Shown: positions 22,216-47,442, counted from the first letter of the stretch. The stretch is 64,000 bases of DNA from Halisarca cf. caerulea (GCA_963170055.1 CAUJGJ010000083.1:1164101-1228100), one strand, 5' to 3'. Numbers and translations: made by a program. Notes: generated by a model from the letters alone, not told the origin.

Positions 22216-25200
22216 ATGGCTGCTGTCGGGCCCTCGTACAGTACTGGATACTTCCCCAAACTCACTGGAAAACATGGAGTGGGCGTTTTAGATGTTCTTC
22301 CAAATCACAATCTTAGCAATGAAGACCCACTTCTGATGAAGTTGTACTATCCAACGAAAAATGCTGCAGAGGAAGTGCCGCCATCTCAGCTAGTCACCTA
22401 TAATTCTAGCTTTACTTATCGCTACCAGAAGGCAGCAGTTGTGGCCAATAGCACTAGTACACTGGGAAATCTGCTCGCAGCCCCTCATGCCTATATGCTG
22501 ACCATGTTTTCAGGTGACTGTATTGGGTAGGAAGGATGCCGCGGTATGATATGCATGGTGTAATGATTGGCACTTTGTACTGCCAAAGATAGTAAATTCT
22601 ATACTGCGTACGTATACTGTACAACTTCAAGCATAGACTCTTAGGGTCTATGGTACAAGTCGACTAATATTATATCAGGAACCCCTTTTCCTGTTCTATA
22701 TCCACTTCCGTTCAAATGGAATGTAGTGTCGCAGTCCTGACCGCTTTTTCGCCTGTTGTCTTTTTCGCCGGGCAGTGACGTCATAGGCACCGAATAACGA
22801 ATGCAAAATACTGAATAGTCATGCATACGCCTTGGGCCCCTATGACTGTAAATGGAAAGGAATCATGCGCCTATATAGTAAGGTAAACTACCCTTAGGCT
22901 AATTCCAAAGATTGGAACTGTTTTTCCTGAAAACAGGAACTGTAGTTGGAGACATATTTCAGCCTAGGACTTCTTAGCCTGTTAGCACTTAGTCTAACAC
23001 AAGGCATTTAACTGTTACAACTCCTAAAGAATAAAACCTAGATCTTTCTGTGTGGGCTAGGAGACTCATAATATGGTGTTTGGAATTAGGAACTATTCAG
23101 AATTAGGACACTCCACCTTATGCACTTAACAAATGGGTAAACATGTATTGACGCCTCTAGTGCTAACTAATAATTATATGCGCCCATGTAGTGCATGTGC
23201 ACTTATGTGACAGGGTGCGCTTATCAATCAGTCTCCACGGTAAACACACAGTAGGGATACTATGATGTACGTATGTATATGTAACTAATGTGCACAAGTT
23301 TATTTTACCCCGGGGCCCATGCAGGTGTGAATTTGCCTGCCATTCCTCATGCCCCGCTTTTGGAAGGAAATAAATTCCCAGTTGTTGTATTCTCACATGG
23401 TCTGACTGGTATGAGAAGTGTGTACAGTCTTATCCACTGTGACCTGGCATCTCATGGCTACATCGTAGCAGCAGTGGAGCACAAGTGAGTATTAAGCAGT
23501 GTCGTATTTAATAATTCATAATCATGAATAACAGTTTGTGTTAAATAGAAATTCTGAATATTTAATTTTAAATTAGATTCATTCATTCATACCATTCACA
23601 GAGATGGTTCTGCCTGCTTGTCTTATACCAAAACGAAGTCTGAAGACACAGGAGATGATGGACCAATTTATGAGGATAAGTGGATAGAGTATATTAAAAC
23701 GGATGTCACTGCTTTGCCTCTGCGGTATAATCAGGTATTGCTCATGAATTTGATTAATTATATTGTTGTCATTACTTTAAATTTGCGATTGTGGTATCAG
23801 GACATATTGTTTCTGCAAGAGCTTAGTAATGTTAAAATATGTGTGCTGTGTATATATACTTTGACTTATTATTAAAATTAAATGTCAGGTTAAACAACGA
23901 GTATCTGAAATGAGTCTGGCCCTGGATTTCCTCACAACTATTGGGAAGGGACAAGAATTTGTGGATCTTTTGAAAAATGACTTTGATTTTGAACAATTTA
24001 AGGTTACTGCAGTTTCTCTTTTTGTACACTAATATTTCTATGTAGTAACTGCCATAATTTCCTTTGCAAGCAAGCCCATGTACTATTATAATTTTGTATA
24101 TATCAATACTCTCTCTGTACAGGACAGAATTGATCTTGATCATGTTGCTGCAATGGGCCATTCCTATGGCGGAGGAACAACTGTTGTGGCACTAGCAAAT
24201 GACCTCAGATTCAGGTCTGGAACAAATAGAATCTAATGACCGTAGTCGTATACTATTTGACTGAAATGTGCACGTCTTTTGGTGCTGTACATACTGCTGA
24301 AGAAATAACTCAATACTTGAATTATTCTACCATCATGATGCAGGTGTGGTGTGGCCCTTGATTCATGGATGTTCCCTGTGTATGATGAAGTGTATGATCT
24401 GGTGAAGACACCTCTTGTGTTCATTAACTCTTGGGACTTCCAATGGGCACAAAATGTTGAGTGTATGACGAAACTCACCAAGGAATCTGATGAGACAGGT
24501 AATTCCCACAAAGCGAACTATATAAAGAACATTCATGAATATTTGTTGACAATGTATACATATATTATTTTGTTTCTGTAGGATTCTCCACTTGTCAGAT
24601 GTTCACTGTCAGGTGCGTACAATGGAACTTTTCCAAGTCAAGCTCCTTTCTACAAATATATTCATTAGTATTATTTTGCCATTATATATTTATATGTATA
24701 TATATATATATAATATTATAATAGTTATCATATTATTAAAGCATACTGTCTCATAGTCACTATAGATATTCTTTTATAATATGAGCAGAGTAAAAATCAT
24801 GTAATAAGTAGAATTGTCAGTCTACCAAATGATGAAGGCTTACATGGCCAAAATGTCTTGTGCTATATTAATTATTACATAGATTCCTTTTTGAAAACCA
24901 GCAAATCATATCAAAGACATTGGTAATTGATACATATAGCACTCTAAGCCGCCTGCCAGTGACTTGATGTAAAATATGTAGCTCTCCGGCTGCATTAAGT
25001 CATACATAAAATGATTGTAATTATAAGGAATTATTAAAAATCATGTCATGCATAGATGACAGGGCTGTATAGATCTGTCCCAGGACCACCTCCACTATTA
25101 CAACAATTGCATTCTATATATAGTTCAGTATTATATATGCATTCGTGCAATATTATATTATTTTCACTGCATGAGACTCTTCAATCTTCTTTCTTTGTAC

Positions 25201-25512
25201 ACAGGGACAGCAACCATTACTCCCAATGTGACTTCCCCTTCCTCTATCCAAGCTCCTATATGAAATGGTTAGGATACTACTCACCTGATGGAGACATTTA
25301 TGAAGTGCATGATGCCAGCTTGAAACTTACATATGCTTTCCTGAACCGCCACCTCTGGAACGGTAGGTAGAGTATCCAGTAGGAGCACTGTACCATGATG
25401 GTGTTATCTTGTACATGTTCTGTTTGTAGATCCCTCACCTCAGCCCATCCTAGATGGTGGGGAGGGTCAGCACAGGCTGGTCATGAGTGGAACCAATATT
25501 AAGGCAGCATAA
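22216..25512 (+). CDS. PLA2G7/PAFAH2-like: Platelet-activating-factor acetylhydrolase-like lipase, array gene 2 (9 exons, 407 aa)
   Basis: Exons: 22216-22513, 23325-23484, 23602-23734, 23889-24002, 24123-24214, 24344-24498, 24582-24612, 25205-25362, 25430-25512 (1224 bases, GT-AG, phases as in gene 1). Exon 1 has [17 protein letters not shown] and KLYYPTKN. Exon 2 has [25 protein letters not shown] and [15 protein letters not shown]. The catalytic Ser is in GHSYGGGTT (Tyr in place of the usual Phe), the Asp in [16 protein letters not shown], and the His in [11 protein letters not shown], where most relatives have RGSTH. The protein ends soon after [10 protein letters not shown] and lacks the GPDEGW tail of genes 1 and 4-6. 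No signal peptide is apparent, so an intracellular enzyme is inferred. The TATA-containing upstream region is shared with gene 3, its closest paralog. Confidence 0.92.
22632..22652. repeat. Small hairpin CATAGAC..GTCTATG in intron 1 of gene 2
   Basis: CATAGACTC and GGGTCTATG form a short stem whose ends match the micro-hairpins at 4806 and 12779. Probably the smallest or internally deleted member of that family. Confidence 0.4.
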
Positions 25513-25743
25513 GAACATTGGAGTATTATCCCTGCAAAGCTAAAATAGTACACCTGTGTATTTGCATCATAGTATATTATAATTATAGTGGAAGTATGTA
25601 TTAATGATACATACAGTCACTAGTATAGGATGCTGTTTCAACTATTTGATTATCTATTATTTTTCTCGTAATTGTAGAGGCTGATCAGTTGAAATTATTG
25701 TTTTGCTGCAATCATAAAAATTTAGTATTATTTATAGAATATA

Positions 25744-25928
25744 CAGTGAAACCTATCTACAACAATTAATTAACCATGCAAGGGACAAGTAATTGTCTCT
25801 GTAGACAGGTGGTCCTTATATAGAGGTGATTTAGTAAGTAACTTAATAAGTGGACTATAGCTAGCTATATATGAGCCAGCCTACATTGGTCTCTACAGAC
25901 AGGTGGTCTTTCTAGTGCTGTTTCACTG
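25744..25928. mobile_element. pogo-like MITE downstream of gene 2
   Basis: CAGTGAAACC...TGTCTCTGTAGACAGGTGGTC and its inverted counterpart end in GTTTCACTG. TA flanks both sides. The internal word GACAGGTGGTC occurs twice in direct orientation. Non-coding, about 230 bases after the stop codon. Confidence 0.7.
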
Positions 25929-26319
25929 TACATCACACAGATAGTATCACACTATCACACCCGTTATAATATTAGTTATTGTTACTATTATTATACTATT
26001 GTACTTTTATATATCAGCTCATTATTATTACATTAACGTAATACTCTATTTTTGTTATATATAGAGTAAACATGACAATTCGGCCAAATACAAATTTGGC
26101 CACCTGACACTTCATACCGATAAAGGCTATGAACTTACAACTCCTATCAATCATAGCCCTCCATATGTACTGGCTGCAGTTAGAAATTTAATTTAGGTGG
26201 TTCTGTTATAATGTCTTTCAGGAATAGGAGCAATTCATCTACTGCATGTGGCCAAATAAATGATTTGGCGGCCGCCACTTATATGTAAAATTTGTCCATG
26301 CTTGTTTTCTCAGTCAATT

Positions 26320-27475
26320 GATTGATTGATTGATCTTATTTAGACTGCATGGGTCACTCACTTAGCTCAAAGGCTCCTTATTAAGGGGCCCAGTTATTGG
26401 TTACAAATACACAATCAACACACAAACAAACATACTGTCATACTAATTAATTGTTACTGTCAACTGTTAAATCATGCAATGTTAATCCGTTTTGGTGGCT
26501 GTATAGTGGGCCATCTTCACTCTTCTCTCTTGATGGTGGCAGGGGGGTGCAGAGAAAAAGGGCCAAAGACACCATCAGTGGGATTGGACCTCAATCCATC
26601 CCATAACTCAGCTCTGTAGTCACATCAGTAGCCCACTAAGCCACCAGCATCCCCCAATTTGATCATCAATTCAATTCAGAAGATTCTGAAACATTCACAG
26701 CAAATCACAATACATATTCCCTAATTATAATTATTACTAGTATTATTAATAATTATATTATAAGTTGAAGGATGAGACAAAAACAACAGGTGTGTACAAC
26801 AAAATTAAACACTTGATACATAGATAGTTAATATACTATACTAGACACAAACACAAACAGAAATTACTAAATACAGATTATTATTACAGACAACACAAAA
26901 TGAAAGAAAAAAAATCATTACACACAAGGCCTAATTAATCAATAAAATCTGGCAGCTCCGATGAGAAATCCATGGTGCCCAGAATCGAAGAGGCATTACC
27001 TGTTTGTATGGCCACTGAAAGCCGCTGTAATAGATAGCTGAAGGACTGATTCTCTCCAGTGGCTGATTTCAATCTTTGGCCAAGGTCATGCAGGAAACAC
27101 AATGACTCTGGGCCCATTGATCCACAGGTTTCCACTGCAATTGGCTGGAAGCTGTACGACCTGTCAAGGTGCATGCTCATACTTTCTTGCCTTCTCTCTT
27201 TCAGCAATGGCTGCAGCTCCTCCTGCTTCCTTAGCTGCTGCACTTCTGCGGGAGCTGCAGAATGTGTCCACACATGTTGCATCCCACACGAGGAATTTCC
27301 CGCCAGACCATGGAACGTGAGTGACCCCATTTGGACGTTTCCCATCCGCTCTGTAAAGTCCAGATGGTTCAAGCCTATTGCTGATGTTGGCAGAGGCCAA
27401 AGACCGGTGGATGATGTTATTCAGCATCTGATGGCGGGGAACTCTCCCTTGGCTTGACTGACAGCTCAGTGACAG
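26320..27475 (-). pseudogene. Decayed retroelement 3' end (minus strand) between gene 2 and the broken lipase copy
   Basis: Minus-strand frames read IIHRSLASANISNRLEPSGL and GKRPNGVTHVPWSGGKFLVW (27420-27300), then, after a frameshift near 27170, FQPIAVETCGSMGPESLCFL and YLLQRLSVAIQTGNASSILG (to about 26970). This is the conserved C-terminal block of a reverse-transcriptase element family. A related block is at 46397-46779. A non-coding segment (26340-26660) with CTAAGCCACCAGCATCCCCC also has a counterpart at about 48110-48280. The element ends in a (TCAA)n tail at 26315-26335. Confidence 0.65.
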
Positions 27476-27600
27476 CTATAATTTGCTATAAAATTTCAGC
27501 TCCCAAATGTTCAGGTAGGTTGGTTGGATTAGAACAGACAATGTCACACATGCTTGAAATCTGGTGTTACACAAATGCATATTCTATCTTGTTTCTGTAG

Positions 27601-28509
27601 GATTCTCCACTTGTCAGATGTTCACTGTGAGGTGCGTACAATGCAACTTCTCTAAACCAAGCCCTTAAGGTACAGTACTAATAAATTTAATTGTATTATT
27701 TTGCTATTATTGTCAGTGATACATATATTATTATATTGTTATCATATTATTCTTATAAAGTGTATACTGTGTCATAGCCACTATAGATCTGCTGTTATAT
27801 AAGCAGAGTAAAATGTCCTAGATGAAACTGTCAGCCTAGTCTTGCATGGCCAAAATGTCTGGCTATACTATATTGATTTATATAGAAACCTGTTTGAAAA
27901 GTGGAAAATCACTGTTTGATATCAACAGCATTGTAATTGATAGATATATAAAAACATTCTTGATACAAAAAGCTATCTCTCCTGCATAAAATCATGATAA
28001 TTATTGTAATTATACAGACAAATTAAAAATCATGTCATGCATGGATGAAGGGGCTCTAGATATGTCCCAGGACCATGCACCTCCATGATTATAGCAATTG
28101 TATGTTAATACATAGTTTAGTATAATATTATGTGCATATTCGTGCAATGTCATACCTATTTTCACGACACCCTTCAATTTTGCTTCTTTGTACACAGGGA
28201 CAGTAACCATTACTCCCACTGTGATTTCCTCTTCCTCTATCCAAGCTCCTATATGAAATGGTTAGGAAGCTACTCACCTGATGGAGACATTTATGAAGTA
28301 TATACATAATGCCAGCTTGAAACTTACATATGCTTTCCTGAACCGCCACCTCTGGAACGGTAGGTAGAGTATCCACTAGGAGCACTGCACCATGGTGGTG
28401 TTATCTTGTACATGTTCTGTTTGTAGATCCCTCACCTCAGCCCATCCTAGATGGTGGGGAGGAACAATACAGACTGGTCATGAGTGGAACCAATATTAAA
28501 GCATCATAA
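27601..28509 (+). pseudogene. Broken 3' copy of a lipase gene (exons 7-9 only)
   Basis: Exon 7-like 27601-27631, exon 8-like 28198-28359 and exon 9-like 28427-28509 retain intact splice sites and the [21 protein letters not shown] and AFLNRHLW segments. Exon 8 has a four-base insertion (a TATACATA slip) that shifts the frame and makes a TAA at 28307-28309. Exons 1-6 are missing, and a retroelement lies directly upstream. Intron 7 (27632-28197) aligns with intron 7 of genes 2 and 3. It belongs to the gene 2/3 subgroup and ends in the same SGTNIKAS tail as gene 3. Most likely a segmental duplication truncated at its 5' side. Confidence 0.88.
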
Positions 28510-29267
28510 TAACATTGGAGCATTATCCCTGTAGTGCTAATAAAACTAGTACACCTATGTATTTGGATATATATGGATTCCAAAGTATTTATTTAACGGA
28601 TGCAGCATTGTATATTATGCTGTTTCAACTATTTTTTTCTACTATTTCTCTGACTCGTAATTGTAGAGACTTATCATTTGAATTTATTGTTCTGCTATGA
28701 TAGTAATATTTACATAAAGTCACTCTATTTATGAGTGACGGGTGAGTTGCTATATACTATACATCACTGCATTGAAGTATAGAATATCCATCATAAAGAA
28801 TATCAATCTACAGACTCTGATCTTTATCAAGCAAGATTGACCATGCATCAATCCCACTTTCTATCCCCCTCCCCTTTCAGTATTGTAGGCAACCTGGACA
28901 TAATGAATGTGCTTGCTTGCATGGACAAACCATAGATAACAGTATCGACAAACATTACAGTTTCAGGTTGTAGAAATCAGTTGCAGATCGATGGTACATA
29001 TATACATTACTATAAATATTGTAATATTATAGCAGTGAAATCCAGGGCTCATCTATCATAGAGGGCTGGGGGTGGGAGGTTTGATGTTTTATGACAATTA
29101 AGATAATAGTCTTGCATGGCCATATCAACCCTCAACTTTTGTTCTTCACCACAGATATTCAACCCAACACTGAGCACCTGTATCCACAGAAGGTGCATGC
29201 ATGCGTGCATGTGAGGAGGTTTGGGTCTGACTACACGAGACTATACTCGTCAATGCGTCTTGTTTCA
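28510..29267. other. Intergenic stretch between the broken copy and gene 3
   Basis: AT-rich with no supported exon or RNA gene. Contains a fragment with the words GCCATATCAACCCTC and GGTTTGGGTCTG that also occur near 38270-38330, upstream of gene 4. Confidence 0.5.
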
Positions 29268-29364
29268 TAGTCTCATCCCCAGCCCCACTTCCAGCTGCCA
29301 TATTGTTCTCGCCGGCAAGGTGAGAATAAAAAAGTGGCCGGAAGTGGGGCCGGAAACGAGACCA
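29268..29364. mobile_element. Foldback hairpin of the TAGTCTC family
   Basis: TAGTCTCATCCCCAGCCCCACTTCC... pairs imperfectly with GGAAGTGGGGCCGGAAACGAGACCA. The same architecture occurs at 38128-38217 and 55789-55880. It ends about 120 bases before the gene 3 TATA box. Confidence 0.65.
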
Positions 29365-29485
29365 CTGGTAGGTATCTTTGTACTAATATGCCACTGGCCC
29401 GAGTTAGTACAGCTCGCCCGGTGACGTCAGCACAGAAAATGGCCGAGCGCGGAATGGGTCGGCTACGCTAGACTATCCGCCAAGA

Positions 29486-29492
29486 TATAAAA
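29486..29492 (+). promoter_or_regulatory. TATA box of lipase gene 3
   Basis: TATAAAAAGATGTCACGCCG lies 47 bases upstream of the ATG and matches the equivalent region of gene 2, including the CGCCGAAA word and the AATAATAA just before the start codon. Confidence 0.7.
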
Positions 29493-29532
29493 AGATGTCA
29501 CGCCGAAAGCATAGTACAAGATAGAATAATAA

Positions 29533-35922
<6,390 letters not shown>

Positions 35923-36480
35923 TAACATTGGAATATTTTCCCAGTTATGCTAAAATAGTACACCTATGTATCTTACATATATTATGCTGTTACAACTATT
36001 TGTGTTTTTTCTATTATTTCTCTCGTAATTGTAAAGGGTAATCATTTGAAATTATTATTTTGCTGTGATCATAGTATGTACATAATTTAAAAAAATGTAC
36101 ACTCAATGTTAACTATGAGTGAAGGGTGAGCTGCTATATATACTCATTACTGTTTGAAGTACAGGTGTAGCTTGTTTCAGTTGAACTTTATTTTCACGAA
36201 TTTTGCTAAAAACTTCCATTGCAAATATTTGGCTAGATACATGGTCTATTTGTCTAAGATGTATATAGGAGGGACTGGTCCATTCACTTTCAAATAAAAT
36301 TGTGAATTACAACCAAGTTATGATTTGTGAAATATGCACATTGCAAAAATATTTGTGCCTATATGGTATAATTGCCAGCATAAAAACAATGTACAGATCT
36401 ATAATTCATGCTGGGTGAACTTAGGGAGTTCATGTACATACATGTGGTTATAGTGAGGAATTGGAGTTGGCAATGGGTTA
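35923..36480. other. Intergenic stretch after gene 3, nothing recognised
   Basis: AT-rich 3' flank. The first 200 bases resemble the 3' flanks of gene 2 and of the broken copy (TATTATGCTGTTACAACTATTTG and CTCGTAATTGTA words), consistent with shared 3' UTR ancestry. No gene or RNA recognised. Confidence 0.55.
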
Positions 36481-36483
36481 ATT

Positions 36484-37440
36484 GTGTCAGGATGTGCACC
36501 TTTGTTGTTCTCACTATTTAGCAATGGCTTGGTGACAAGGTTACATGAGGCCTAGGAGAAGTGCAGCATTGAGTGTGGTGGTGGCAAAGTACCATGCAGG
36601 TCTTCTGTTTAATGACAGATGACACTTCCTTGGTATCTCCTAATTAATGTGGAGGGGCTTAGGACAAGTCAGGATGCGTTGGTGGAGTGGTGCAGAGATT
36701 GGGGGGGTGAAGATATAGCCAAATCTGGCATCATGCTTTGAGGAGAAAGTTAGTAACAAGGTGCAACATGAAGCTAAGTATGATGGGGAGGAATTTCCTT
36801 GTATGTATATATAATACAGGTATACTTGCATGTTAGGGTGTGTGGTGGATGATCACTTGGAACTATATTCAGCAAGGCAGCTGCTGGAAGGAGACACTCG
36901 GGGCTTGGCTATAATATTACTGTTGGGAAGAAGTGTGAAACATTGGGGTGGGTACCAAGCTACTGGGTTCCCTTGTAGACTCAGCAATGATGTATGGAGC
37001 CGAGATCTGGGGGGCGGTGTATTATAGGAATTTGGAAGCTGTGGAACAAGTTCAACTGTGTACATACTGCATGTATTTTGGAGAGCCTCATGAGGGTACT
37101 TTAATTTGCACCCCAAAATATCAGTGTTGGCAGAGATGGTAGAGTTACCAGTGCTGTGTGAAGCTTGAATAACGTGTGCTTTTATGGTACAAAGTACTAT
37201 TCAGCATGCATGGTGCATGAAGGAAGATCAACTGTTAAAGAGGGTGGTAGGAGAAGCTGTTTGGTTTGGAAGGGGTCATTTGATTCAGAAGATGGGGGAG
37301 TGTGTTGGTAAGTTTGGTTGGCAGGGGGTGACTGTGGACATCAAATCAGATATGAAGAGATTGTCAGATTGTCTAAAGGGAATGTTGATGAGTGCTGTAT
37401 GGCGAAGGGTATAAGAGAAGGGTGGAAGAAGCTTGTAGAG
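36484..37440 (+). pseudogene. Decayed LINE reverse-transcriptase fragment (plus strand)
   Basis: Across several frames the plus strand shows GCAPLLFSLFSNGLV-like sequence (36490-36530), then LGCVVDDHLELYSARQLLEG (about 36830), then LLGSLVDSAMMYGAEIWGAV (about 36955-37015) with RNLEAVEQVQLCTY, and LLKRVVGEAVWFGRGHLIQK with FGWQGVTVDIKS (37230-37350). This is the region downstream of the reverse-transcriptase catalytic motif in the same LINE family as the minus-strand remnant at 10960-12664. Many stops and shifts; not functional. Confidence 0.7.
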
Positions 37441-37448
37441 ATCAGTTT

Positions 37449-38036
37449 CAGACATGCCAACTCTCAGGCATTGTGCCATTATGCGCATTATGCGTGAGAC
37501 TCACACATAATGCCTTATCTCACACTCTCACGCATACCAGGTCATGATCTCACTCATTTTGGAGTTGAAGTATAAGGCCTATAGTGATCATTCATAGCCT
37601 GTGTCCAGATTACAGAGCCTAGGATGGCCATGCAGCTGATGTATAGTAGTTGTTATGACTCAAGAGTGATAAAATGGCATAGATTTATTGCTATAGGTTG
37701 TTTTGTTCTGTAATTGGCCACAGGGGATACTCTTCCTTTGAGTACAGATCACTAGCTTATATAGTCACTTGCTGATTGTGTCGTCAGACAAATACCAGGC
37801 CTTAATCATTCATTCCTATAGTCAGTTCACACTTCCTGACTTTTATCACAGCTTTTTCCAGTTTAGCTATAGGAATGGCCATTCATTGAATGTGCACATG
37901 AGGATCAATATGCTATTAGGTGCGCAATTGGCATTGTTATTAACTGGTATCGACAGGTGTCACTCCTGACATGGGAAATCTCACTCATGCTGAGGACAAG
38001 CCTCACTCGTGCAGATTAATTAGGTTGGCATCTCTG
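37449..38036. mobile_element. 588-base inverted-repeat element
   Basis: Ends CAGACATGCCAAC and GTTGGCATCTCTG are inverted repeats with one mismatch over 13 bases, and CAGTTT is present on both flanks (37443-37448 and 38037-38042). Inside, the word TCTCACTC/CTCACGC is repeated. Non-coding. Confidence 0.65.
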
Positions 38037-38127
38037 CAGTTTGTATTATATAATTCATGCAATCTTTTCACATTAATTACTATAATTACTATAATTTATA
38101 ATAGTCAGAAAATCAGGGGGACGGACG

Positions 38128-38217
38128 TAGTCTTGTGTCACCAGCCCCTTTCCCTTAATGCCCATTTGCCACAGGGGGGGGGGGTAAGGGAAGGGGCTGG
38201 TAGGGTACATGAGACTA
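38128..38217. mobile_element. Foldback hairpin of the TAGTCTC family
   Basis: TAGTCTTGTGTCACCAGCCC...CCTT pairs with AAGGGAAGGGGCTGGTAGGG...GAGACTA around a loop containing a G run. It shares the layout of the hairpins at 29268 and 55789. Confidence 0.7.
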
Positions 38218-38477
38218 GGCTTGAAGTTTCCCCAACTTCGACCTCATGGAATTAAGTTATAGTCTTGCATAGCCAGGCCGTCATTGAGTCAACTTGCTCT
38301 CCACTGACGGTGCAGCATGTGAGGTTTGGGTCTGGCTACGCGAGACTAGATAGATACTCGTCAAGTTGTTTCGCTGCTGCTCTCACAGACCCTAGTCTCG
38401 CGTAGCCCAGACGTGAGACTACACAGACCTAGTCTGGCTTGCTACGTGGGACGGTCAGGCCACGCCAGACTGGCTGC

Positions 38478-38577
38478 CCTAGTCTGACGTGGCCAGACCG
38501 AATTCCTCCATTTGCAGGAGGAAAAACGTTTTTCCTCCTGCAAATGGAGGAATTCGGTCTGGCCACGTCAGACTAGG
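38478..38577. repeat. Perfect 100-base palindrome directly upstream of gene 4
   Basis: CCTAGTCTGACGTGGCCAGA...GGAGGAAAAAC meets its exact reverse complement with no loop; I checked pairing from the centre (38527/38528) out to 38478/38577. It ends 14 bases before the ATG of lipase gene 4. A shorter version with the same arm sequence lies upstream of gene 6 (59946-60017), and a decayed relative lies near 54800-54870. Confidence 0.95.
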
Positions 38578-38591
38578 CTGCCCTGCGCAAA

Positions 38592-44873
<6,282 letters not shown>

Positions 44874-45900
44874 TTTATCTAATTTGAAGAGTTTCTGTGA
44901 ACTGTAATTTTGTATTTGGATAAAGAATGTAACAGTAGTATATCATTATGTCTCTTTTGTTGAACATGTGAGACTACACCAATGTGAATAGATAACATGT
45001 GGGCCACAGGGCCAAATTGAATGTGAATGGATAACATTACTTGTCACATGCAAATCACATGAACCTCACCACCAATCAATTCTAGCTCCTCGATATATGT
45101 ACAGACTGGCCCTCTGTCCCTTAAACTCCACTGGCCTTCTTTTTCCTATGGGACTTCAATTAATATAATATGTCATCAAACAAATGGAACCAATTAGTTA
45201 CATGTATAGCTAAGTGCCTCAATGTCTGCTGATCTTCGCGGGGGGGGGGGGGGGGGGGGGGGGGGGGACAAGAGGGTGAGGATGCCCCTATGTAACTAGC
45301 TGTTTTAATTGAGTGGGCAGAGCCAGCATGCCTGAAATTTTCTCAAACAGTGTGTACACAACTGTACATGTTAATATATGCATTTTTACCAAGTTATCCT
45401 TGCTGTTTTTGGTAGATATATATACAGTACTTCGAACCTGCACACCACCCTAAGCCTTTAAATCAAGGAAGAGGAAGTAATTAAGACAATACCATGTTTC
45501 ACAGGTTTGCTGTAGGAACACATTCACAGTTGCTTTATTCTTCAGCTTTAGAAGAAAACTCTGTGAATTTAATAACTTAAGGTGAAACCATTAGGAATAT
45601 GTATGGACATATATTATGTGTGGTAGGAAGTGCATGTGGTATAATTGTGTTTAATTAACAGCGGGTGTATAGTATTAAGTGTGGTGATCAGTGTGTGTGT
45701 TAGTGGGACACATTGGATCTGGCATGGTGTTGGATCTATGCATGGGTCTAGGAATTGGATATAGCGAGGTTAGTCTCGCTCCCAGACCCAGCTCTGCCAT
45801 TTCATTCATATATACCCACTTTGCAAATAGTGAGGTTTGAACAGTGTTCACACTATAAGCACCCTGTGCAGCACATTTGCAGTGTATACAATGTTATTGT
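44874..45900. other. Intergenic stretch after gene 4
   Basis: No gene recognised. Contains a 28-base G run at 45240-45267. Otherwise ordinary AT-rich sequence. A GGTTAGTCTCGCTCCCAGACCC word at 45768-45789 is a fragment of the TAGTCTC foldback family. Confidence 0.5.
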
Positions 45901-45901
45901 A

Positions 45902-46186
<285 letters not shown>

Positions 46187-46396
46187 TAATATGCATACAA
46201 AATTGTAAAAAAAAAAAAAAGGAAAAAACAAAACATGCAATGAAAAGCGCCCCTATTGGCCCTACAGTATATAATACAGTTACTCCATGCAAGTGTTAAC
46301 AATAGATATATATGGAGTTGAACTTCTGGACAGTTACACTAATACGTTGACACAACTTGTGGTAGGACAAAGGGTCATCAGTGGCTTCTTTGGTAC

Positions 46397-46779
46397 GTTT
46401 TCACAATTCTCGGAAAAAGGCAAGGGCATCATCACTGAAAGCACCTGTTGTTTCAAGGGCAATGGGCATGAAGGTGTAAGAGGTAGCCATCGATCTCTGA
46501 ATAGAGTTCCCGTTTCTTCTGAGCAGCACGATTAGCCAGAAGGGCAGCACCAGTACAGGTGAGAGGCAAGTCGGTGTGTGTGCAAATGTGTCCCGGCATG
46601 ACAACGTCCTGGAGACCATGGAATGATATAGTGACTCCATCTGGATGATTGTCATTGGACAAACAAAGTCCACGTGGCTCTAGGGTGGAGGGGATGTTGA
46701 TGGATGATAAGCTCTGCTTGATGAGATCATTGAGGGCTGAATAATGAGGATTGTGACCTTTGCTGTAGCGACAGGACAA
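46397..46779 (-). pseudogene. Decayed retroelement C-terminal fragment
   Basis: Minus-strand frames read HYSALNDLIKQSLSSINIPS and LEPRGLCLSNDNHPDGVTIS (46745-46630), then, after a frameshift near 46490, SYTFMPIALETTGAFSDDAL ending AFFREL. It follows the same block order as the fragment at 26935-27428, so it is the same family at lower completeness. No intact gene. Confidence 0.65.
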
Positions 46780-47190
46780 GTGTTTAAACCATATTATTAC
46801 TCAAGAGAATAATTATATGAGTACAAAAAAGTGGAGGACCTCGGACACAGGTGTGTGTAATAAAGTGATTGTGTGATCACAAGGTACAATTACTTCCCTG
46901 GCAAGGTCGGGACAAAAAGAGTTGGTTAACCAGGCCTAGGACACAGGTTTACGAGTAAAAGTACTCCACTGGCAAGGCCAGAGAGGAGCAACAGTTTGTA
47001 AAACAAAATTCTTGAAACAGCATGGTGGCAGCAGTGCAAATCTGCGTTGGGGTTTCCAAGTTACTAGCTACCACCGTCTTCCACGCGTTCCTTCCTTGTT
47101 CAAAGTGTTACCCCATCTCCTGGTTACCATCTAGCATCTTGTAGTCCTAGTTCATCAACGAACAAGCCACAATGCAGGCATGGGTGAGGG

Positions 47191-47302
<112 letters not shown>

Positions 47303-47442
47303 AATATACACCTATCTCCTTTGAACCCTTGGACTTCGTTTATAACAGAAAACATTGATATTCCTGGCACTTCATCATGCAGGTCTGTAATCTTTGGCGC
47401 AATCTAAGCTTCCGACTTCGCTTCCGTGCGTCTTTGATCAAA

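Noticed and set aside
27059..27457. 132-codon plus-strand frame
   Set aside because: Antisense to the retroelement C-terminal block on the minus strand.
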